DNA of 64,000 nucleotides, from contig JABTUJ010000035.1 of the NCBI GenBank assembly GCA_015075445.1, positions 46,004-110,003 on the forward strand, given 5' to 3'. The position numbers were made by a program, and so were the translations under genes. The notes beneath the pieces were generated by a model, which was not told where the DNA came from, did not search any database, and saw only the letters and a program-made list of their open reading frames with translations. Positions 61,401 to 64,000 of this stretch are shown here, one piece after another. The first letter of the stretch is position 1; each line of letters begins with the position of its first letter. Origin of the DNA: Verrucomicrobiales bacterium. Lineage in GTDB: Bacteria; Verrucomicrobiota; Verrucomicrobiia; Limisphaerales; J093.

Positions 61401-61829
61401 GGGAATCTTGATCTCGGCCCGGGGACCGTCCGCGGCACAGGCGTCATCCGCGCGCGAAACACCAGCACCCGTCCCAAGGTTACCCACGGCGGCGTCCTGC
61501 AACCGGGCAATCCCGTGGGCCGCATCACCATCGACGCCACGGGCGGATTCGAACAGACCGCGACGGGAGAGCTGCGCATCCTGTTGTCGTCGGCCGGATT
61601 CGGCATTTTACAGGTGCAGACCGGGGATGCGCTTCTGGCGGGCCGATTGCGGGTGGAGTTGCTTGACGGATTTGTGCCACCCATTGATCCGAGGGTCTAT
61701 GACGTGCTTCGGTACAATCGCCGGACCGGCGAGTTTTCGGAGGTGATTCTGCCGTCGTTGCCACCGGGTCGGAAGTGGCAGTTGGAGTACGGTGATTTTG
61801 CGGTGAACCTGCGCGTCGTGCCGGAGTAG
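55440..61829 (+). CDS. Giant exported mosaic protein (Ig-like, Cys-rich, Ca-repeat, propeller, beta-helix)
   Basis: 2129 residues. The ATG at 55440 begins MSKLRRYSLIVVWGIASGL, a good signal peptide; an ATG at 55365 would bury it. In order: an LRLTWSVAGG-like beta domain ending FYRLRGG; a Big_5-like Ig domain (STSPVPGEQGVAVTREVVVRL); a carboxypeptidase-regulatory-like domain near 230; a Cys-rich segment near 515-610 (CTGDDCDCTQTIIC onward, about 18 Cys); a thrombospondin-3-like calcium motif (DTDADGLPNVSELILGTNDS); an LVIVD-like propeller (DVAVSGNHAYIASLGGVVIA); a second Big_5 domain near 1350; and about 600 residues of autotransporter-like beta-helix (INRGTFDVVQS, SGAKLHIQS). No enzyme motif is seen. 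It is probably a surface or secreted structural protein. Confidence 0.8.
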   Translation: MSKLRRYSLIVVWGIASGLHLQSAEAPRLSVTRTEDSRVRLAWSVAGGVEFRLEGSANLTQWVSVPNTPTLDGPNRSVTVSSDDAPRFYRLRGGATLPPFVLSTSPVPGEQGVAVTREVVVRLSARLAANVVPAANMVFADASGRRILSRIEFADTRDTLTLFFLENLPAGSRIQITVDGDRLPTLEGPNIDVDGDGQPGGMGVFTYETASTLAFDNTSVIGRVFASEKLPNGSNLPLSGVTITVDGAEETLRAVTDAEGFFRLSPSPTGRFFVHVDGRTAAGSSWPSGNYYPFVGKAWEAVVGRTNLASGSGEIFLPLVPAESLTPVRADEPTTVRFAPAIIAANPALAGVEIVVPPNSLFSDSGARGGRVGIAAVPPDRLPEPLPNGLNFPVVITIQTDGAMNFAQPVPVRFPNLPDPTTGVKLPPGAKTVLWSFNHDTGRWEAQGTATISADGNFAVTDPGVGVRQPGWHAVAAGSRGSGPRPPWGPGRKGWPDNPETSQEPPCTGDDCDCTQTIICRTETPGKFSALCALDCLGNVVDDMFGDGPRMERTAFEVGLQCIGGPETCPGRPEAVLNQKRRSCMNECTHPLVQYMAYTMPCEGFLDPCGGPALHSLHGHAAGLPANAEFADLIPDRLEEQYRLWDLEADFFVKLCGTPKITAIESADAAKLYAFLDAFREHVQPGTPAGIRLSAGERAALIALPRPAPFTAPDWAALIDRLDSIQGNVPAEVKAADDRLQALVGELKRRGWKSRTDGLVQGLSRLSRYLAPEPGSELFPIRAHHYYMKDHVSGQVWRGRLSRKAKFEGVVLSPDGFYTVAYMDPVTLRTGVAFFAGAFVGQETQIPTAPLEPSSAGSPDTDADGLPNVSELILGTNDSNPDTDGDGIADGDEVSAGSNPLDGIPAATGLVAAMSLPGATDVAVSGNHAYIASLGGVVIAELRGAENPVAVTTIPLAGQAGVVVAASENVVAAAATGGGVFLLNISNPEAPVTLWSGTLGSPATALAIYAGGVYAGTSDGRVMVLQSDGQVLQQFELGRGVVKAMVFGGGRMVVTTVSHLVVFDRNEDGWQLAGEVQLTGNFYRELGGGLVLENGVAWAAFNGGGRSGLVSVDVSNPRSPAVIARAENPQPLVNDMASVGNGSVLAVNRNNVLKLSQFDLRQPANPTNFVRALPGSANVQAVVIHRGLAIAASGGSGLEVFNFLPPDFARVPPTVALSATYSSIVPRRAEFGGRLPVQISARDDVGIRSIELLMDGAVVFADGKPGGSTLVTLPPKAAGRTSVTLRARATDIGGNTAESADETVQLVDDATPPSPRVLLPAGGGLIAPDSWEEVSVTMNEPILTPVTAATLTLRNTVTGTDVPGTISYDPAGPTLKLVTAPLPAGKYAATLAGGLRDAAGNESRPVTWSFETTAPAVKAWFPGNGESVVDLGRTLPFIRVTFTTAIMPKTFLGQTWQVQRWDLDPTRSFTGPPVETVAVEAIQNENKEAVLLRTPGGFATGLYKVSITGGFLNGVQSGFAFRNVPNEWVVLDNGNAGWRYGLEYPAPDRTDALIINAPGRDGPEIITRGGWAYIDARSHLRIGGGPAPVFDVPGGMTSSGLLQIFGTRLQVGGIRATGPVEILNGGMVLDGGFLETFGGGRLTHGVGVERGYWLNHPGSTFVFSHATFTSTSSGTNGIVINRGTFDVVQSVATTSGSRIRNDGELRVREGTMTIRHFDNRGSVQVDSGAKLHIQSRIHHDDAARLTGDGGLELVGPARTEPVADIRGDYALTGPLILQQAEATFWKPVTLPGEVVLNSSRLRLLSPSTLGSVSGGSGVIHVNTAAEILSVSNFLSVESLGTATIRRGIALRSIEASGTGRVEFTGDTVMTNGTQPVAIGVADAVVRNSGQWTVSSGGVNGWAIWNRRGATSPGVGRFENAGFMEFTTDRPADIHHRFINSGELRLRKGPFIVQRQDSGGGGGAYGVLTQTESGVMILADTEIQHANGGNLDLGPGTVRGTGVIRARNTSTRPKVTHGGVLQPGNPVGRITIDATGGFEQTATGELRILLSSAGFGILQVQTGDALLAGRLRVELLDGFVPPIDPRVYDVLRYNRRTGEFSEVILPSLPPGRKWQLEYGDFAVNLRVVPE

Positions 61830-61888
61830 GAGCCGGACGGGGACGCGAGGAGAGAGCATCCACGGATGAACCGACCACGCGTAACACG

Positions 61889-62041
61889 TCATTCGCGACG
61901 CCAAACCCAGAATGCATCGAGGTCATCCACATTGACCCGTTTGGCCGCGTGACCGGGACGCACGGCCTTGGCAAGGTCCAAGTAGGGGAGGAAGTCCTCC
62001 TCCCCATTATCGAACAGCCAATCCAGCCCTTCCGCTTTCAC
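61889..62041 (-). pseudogene. brnA: Degenerate BrnA-type antitoxin
   Basis: From a GTG at 62041: KAEGLDWLFDNGEEDFLPY, LDLAKAVRP, then KRVNVDDLDAF and a stop. The pattern FDxGEDxxxYLDLxKAxRP...KRVNVDFP is that of the BrnA/CopG antitoxin family. After RVNVD the expected DNA-binding helix is replaced by nonsense and a stop; fragments such as RVTR appear in shifted frames. The gene is truncated at 50 residues against about 80 normally. Confidence 0.5.
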
Positions 62042-62049
62042 ACATCGCC

Positions 62050-62133
62050 TCAGAGTGCCTCGGCCTGCTCGAAGTCGATCCCGTGCTTGACCTCGTTGGC
62101 CTTGCTGTTCCTTGGATCATACTCGAACGCCAC
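62050..62133 (-). pseudogene. brnT: N-terminal remnant of a BrnT-type toxin
   Basis: A GTG at 62133 opens AFEYDPRNSKANEVKHGIDF and EQAEAL, then a stop. This is the FEWDxxKxxxNxxKHGxxFEEA opening of BrnT ribonuclease toxins, which are about 90 residues long. The rest is missing, and the antitoxin relic starts 9 bases on, in the order toxin then antitoxin normal for brnTA. Confidence 0.55.
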
Positions 62134-62817
62134 CGCGGTATGCTTTCCATACCGTCGCCAAGCCGGGTGCGCAGGCAATTGCTTGCGTGGTTCGACAGTC
62201 TGATCCCTTCCTCGTGGTCGTCGGCCTTGTACACGCGGAGCGCGGAGCGACGTGGTGCTAAAAGACGAGCGCTCCACCCGGCGCGCAGAAGTCCGGTTCA
62301 TAGCCGGGCAGACTCCTGTGCAGGTCCGGCAGTCCGGCCAGGCCGGCCACATAGAAATCGGAACTGACAATCACCAGGACTCGGGATCGCGGATCTCCGA
62401 AAGCGCCGTCGACCGCCTGGCCCTCCACGCCCTGCTGAAGCGAGCGAAGACCATGGTGGCCGACGTTTGAACTCTGCACCCGGGCCAGCTAGGGCGTGCG
62501 CATGCCGACCTCGATCCCCAGGGTTGCCAGGCGCGTCTGTTGGGACAGCGTATCCAACGTGAACCGTCCCCAACCGACCTGGTTCAGAGTGCTGCGGCTC
62601 GACGGGGAGGCGCGGATGCTGTGCCGGCCAAAAGGCAGTGAATGGGGCGGCCCCGATGCTGGTGGTCAGACACATCATAGCCTCTCCATCGTCCCCATCG
62701 GCTTCTTCTTGAATCCGAAACGTGGTCCAGTATTGGCGACTGTTTCACCTCTATTGTACACGCGCGTGATGGCGAAGCCGGGCAGCGGGGTGGGGGCCCG
62801 TTGGATACGTGAACGGG
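62134..62817. other. Gene-poor region with a possible C-terminal gene fragment
   Basis: No intact gene is supported here. On the minus strand, a frame ending in a TAG at 62489-62491 reads LNQVGWGRFTLDTLSQQTRL and ATLGIEVGMRTP, which looks like the end of a real protein, but its upstream part is lost. I do not recognise it. Other open frames show no family-like features. Confidence 0.3.
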
Positions 62818-62935
62818 GAAGTTCGAAGTACGAGAGTCGAAGTTCGAAGTACGAGAGTCGAAGTTCGAAGTTCGAAGTACGAGAGTCGAAGTTCGAAGGG
62901 CGAGAGTCGAAGTTCGAAGGGCGAGGGGCGAGGGA
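62818..62935. repeat. Family D tandem array, 21-base higher-order units
   Basis: Units of the form AGTTCGAAGTACGAGAGTCG repeat about five times, each built of three 7-mers, with GGGCGAG variants at the end. It shares the TTCGAA/heptamer core with the arrays at 8517 and 54575. Confidence 0.88.
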
Positions 62936-62967
62936 TGCGGCCGGTTTCTTTCGCACCTGCGCTGGGG

Positions 62968-63017
62968 CCATGAACCACAGAGGCTGCAGGCTGGAAGACC
63001 GCACCGCGGGTTCATGG
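62968..63017. repeat. Family B palindrome with CCATGAACC outer arms
   Basis: CCATGAACC and GGTTCATGG enclose CTGCAGGCTGGAAGACCGCA. A shared spacer AGCGCCTCCCTCAGCCCAAT leads into the family C copy at 63032, and the same spacer sits before the C copy at 40557. Confidence 0.88.
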
Positions 63018-63031
63018 AGCGCCTCCCTCAG

Positions 63032-63110
63032 CCCAATTCCCGATGTTCGAAATCTGCGGAGGATGCGGGACGAGGAGTCTCTCCGCCGATTGCGAACATA
63101 GGGGATTACG
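63032..63110. repeat. Family C palindrome
   Basis: CCCAATTCCCGATGTTCGAA with ATCTGCGGAGG faces CTCCGCCGATTGCGAACATA with GGGGATT. It is imperfect compared with the copy at 40557. Confidence 0.85.
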
Positions 63111-63132
63111 GGGAAAGCCGGAGATTCCCTCG

Positions 63133-63163
63133 GCCCAATTCCCGATGTTCGAAATCTGCGGAG
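63133..63163. repeat. Half copy of family C inside the integrase relic
   Basis: GGCCCAATTCCCGATGTTCG with AAATCTGCGGA repeats the left arm of the copy at 63032 without its right arm. It marks the point where integrase similarity stops. Confidence 0.8.
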
Positions 63164-63503
63164 GATTCAGGTGCTGGGCCGCTTCCCACCGCCAGTGATC
63201 CACGCCCTGGGCGAAGGCCTCCAGCGCCTGCCGGACCTGGGCCATCTGCCAGTCAGGCACCGCCGGCAGGGTGGTCTCCAACTCCCGCAGGTAACCTGCC
63301 CGCAGGTCATCCAGTCCGGCCCGGTCACCTCGCGTCCGGCACCAGCGCAGGAAACGTCCCAGGTGTTGCCCGTACCAGAACAACCGCCGCTCGTCCGGGT
63401 GCAACCCCCGACCCGCGAACAGCCGCCGCACCCAAGGTGCCACTTCGCCCGCCGGCTGCCGGGTGGGCGCGACCTGCCGGCCAGGCTGCCGCTGTTGCTC
63501 CAT

Positions 63504-63937
63504 GCCTGGGCTCCCTTCTCGCGCCCCCACCGTCCCCTGGCAAAGGCAAACCCCGGGGTTTCCCGGCAAAGCCTGGGTGGGTCTGGTGAAATCCGTCCCG
63601 GCCCCGAATCCGTGCTTGACCCGTAGACCGCCGCGTCGAACATTCTCATCGCAGCACCGGACGGCGGCAATGAACGCAACCCCCTCCGACCGCCAATGCG
63701 ACCGCGAGCCAGCAGCCTCAGGCACGCCTCAGGTTGAAGTGTCGGAATCATGCGTCGCGCCGTCGCTCGCATCCCGCCACCCCCCCATCCATCCGGAATC
63801 CCCAACTCCAAGCACCACCCCGCCCGGGGCCGCCCTCGGGACCCGCTCCGGGCCTTTTCTGCCTATCCGGTCAATGGCACCCGAACGGCTGCACTTATCT
63901 GTTATTCCCGCCGTTCGTCTGCCTATACATCGTTGAA
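63504..63937. other. No supported gene
   Basis: The 430 bases between the integrase relic and the window end contain open frames on both strands with low-complexity Pro/Arg/Ser composition and no recognisable domain, signal peptide or repeat copy. I see nothing I can support here. Confidence 0.5.
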
Positions 63938-64000
63938 CTAAGCCGCTTCGCGGAGGGCAGTTCGGACGGTCTCTGACATTCCCGCAAAGAGGGACGAAGC
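63938..64000 (-). CDS. Possible C-terminal end of a gene running in from the right (partial)
   Basis: The minus strand from base 64000 is open for 20 residues (ASSLFAGMSETVRTALREAA) and ends in a TAG at 63938-63940. The helical, acidic/basic composition is protein-like, but it is too short to identify. Confidence 0.3.
   Translation of the reverse strand, partial: ASSLFAGMSETVRTALREAA

Larger units (their letters stand above)
63012..63503 (-). pseudogene. N-terminal part of a tyrosine recombinase/integrase cut off by repeats
   Basis: From the ATG at 63503 (MEQQRQPGRQVAPTRQPAGE), residues 20-105 include APWVRRLFAGRGLHPDERRL, FWYGQHLGRFLRWCRTRG and VRQALEAFAQGVDHW, the core-binding SAM-like domain of phage-type integrases. 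After DHWRWEAAQHL the reading passes into family C sequence (NPPQISNIGNWAEG, twice) and ends. The catalytic Arg, His, Arg and Tyr are absent, so the gene is broken. The repeat insertion is the likely cause. Confidence 0.65.

Noticed and set aside
62818..62935. Possible CRISPR array
   Set aside because: The 21-base units are tandem without unique spacers of constant length.
1..64000. tRNA, rRNA, riboswitch or replication origin
   Set aside because: No cloverleaf, rRNA-like stretch, known riboswitch core or DnaA-box cluster was recognised by eye on either strand; a covariance-model scan would be needed to be certain.

Overview
The window is GC-rich, densely coded bacterial chromosome, most plausibly from a member of the Verrucomicrobiota. 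The clues are a pseudopilin with an H-x9-DG C-terminus, a PEP-CTERM-like tail, very large secreted FG-GAP, ASPIC/UnbV and HzsA-like proteins, and many interspersed palindromic repeats. The taxon is inferred from gene content; no rRNA or tRNA gene is present to confirm it.

Layout. 1-6.3 kb: the end of a gpsA-like gene, a decayed C39-like peptidase gene, a hypothetical membrane-anchored protein, a pseudopilin, an MBOAT acyltransferase with its SGNH-like partner, and thrH. 6.4-10.1 kb: a DUF4914-like P-loop protein and a polysaccharide deacetylase-like protein. 10.0-14.8 kb: a tight operon with a NifX-like protein, a small membrane protein, an FtsX-type permease, an ABC ATPase, a CPFC membrane protein, a NosL-type lipoprotein and a cNMP-binding protein. 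15-19 kb: a glycosyltransferase, an alkaline-phosphatase-like enzyme and a PEP-CTERM-like protein. 19.1-25.2 kb (minus strand): five genes joined by 4-base stop/start overlaps, encoding a glycosyltransferase, a radical SAM protein, BtaA, BtaB and a large metallophosphoesterase. This looks like a betaine-lipid and membrane-remodelling operon.

25.7-36.9 kb (minus strand): a run of carbohydrate genes (dhaK, dhaL, lsrF, a Tat-exported cupin isomerase, an SDR, deoC and an FGGY kinase) behind a very large HzsA-like/sulfatase-modifying-factor fusion. 37-44 kb: a lycopene-cyclase-like membrane protein, a sugar isomerase/epimerase, a ceramidase-like protein, a nitrilase-family protein, a small coiled-coil protein, a TPR protein and a HAD phosphatase. 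44-62 kb: giant exported proteins (a five-repeat beta-sandwich protein, two FG-GAP proteins and a 2129-residue mosaic). 54.5-55.3 kb and 61.9-64 kb are graveyards holding a transposase relic, a decayed BrnT/BrnA pair and an integrase truncated by repeats.

The most striking non-coding signal is a set of at least four palindromic or tandem repeat families. A: GTAGGCGCCGACGTGAGGAG and its variant with AGTCGAGGTGACGAGACTC. B: GCAGGCTGGAAGCCTGCACC. C: CCCGATGTTCGAAATC. D: heptamers of the CTTTGAA/CTTCGAA type. Several copies lie inside reading frames and form protein tails or an internal loop. Three apparent frameshifts (around 1.18, 33.14 and 44.39 kb) may be real or may be assembly errors.
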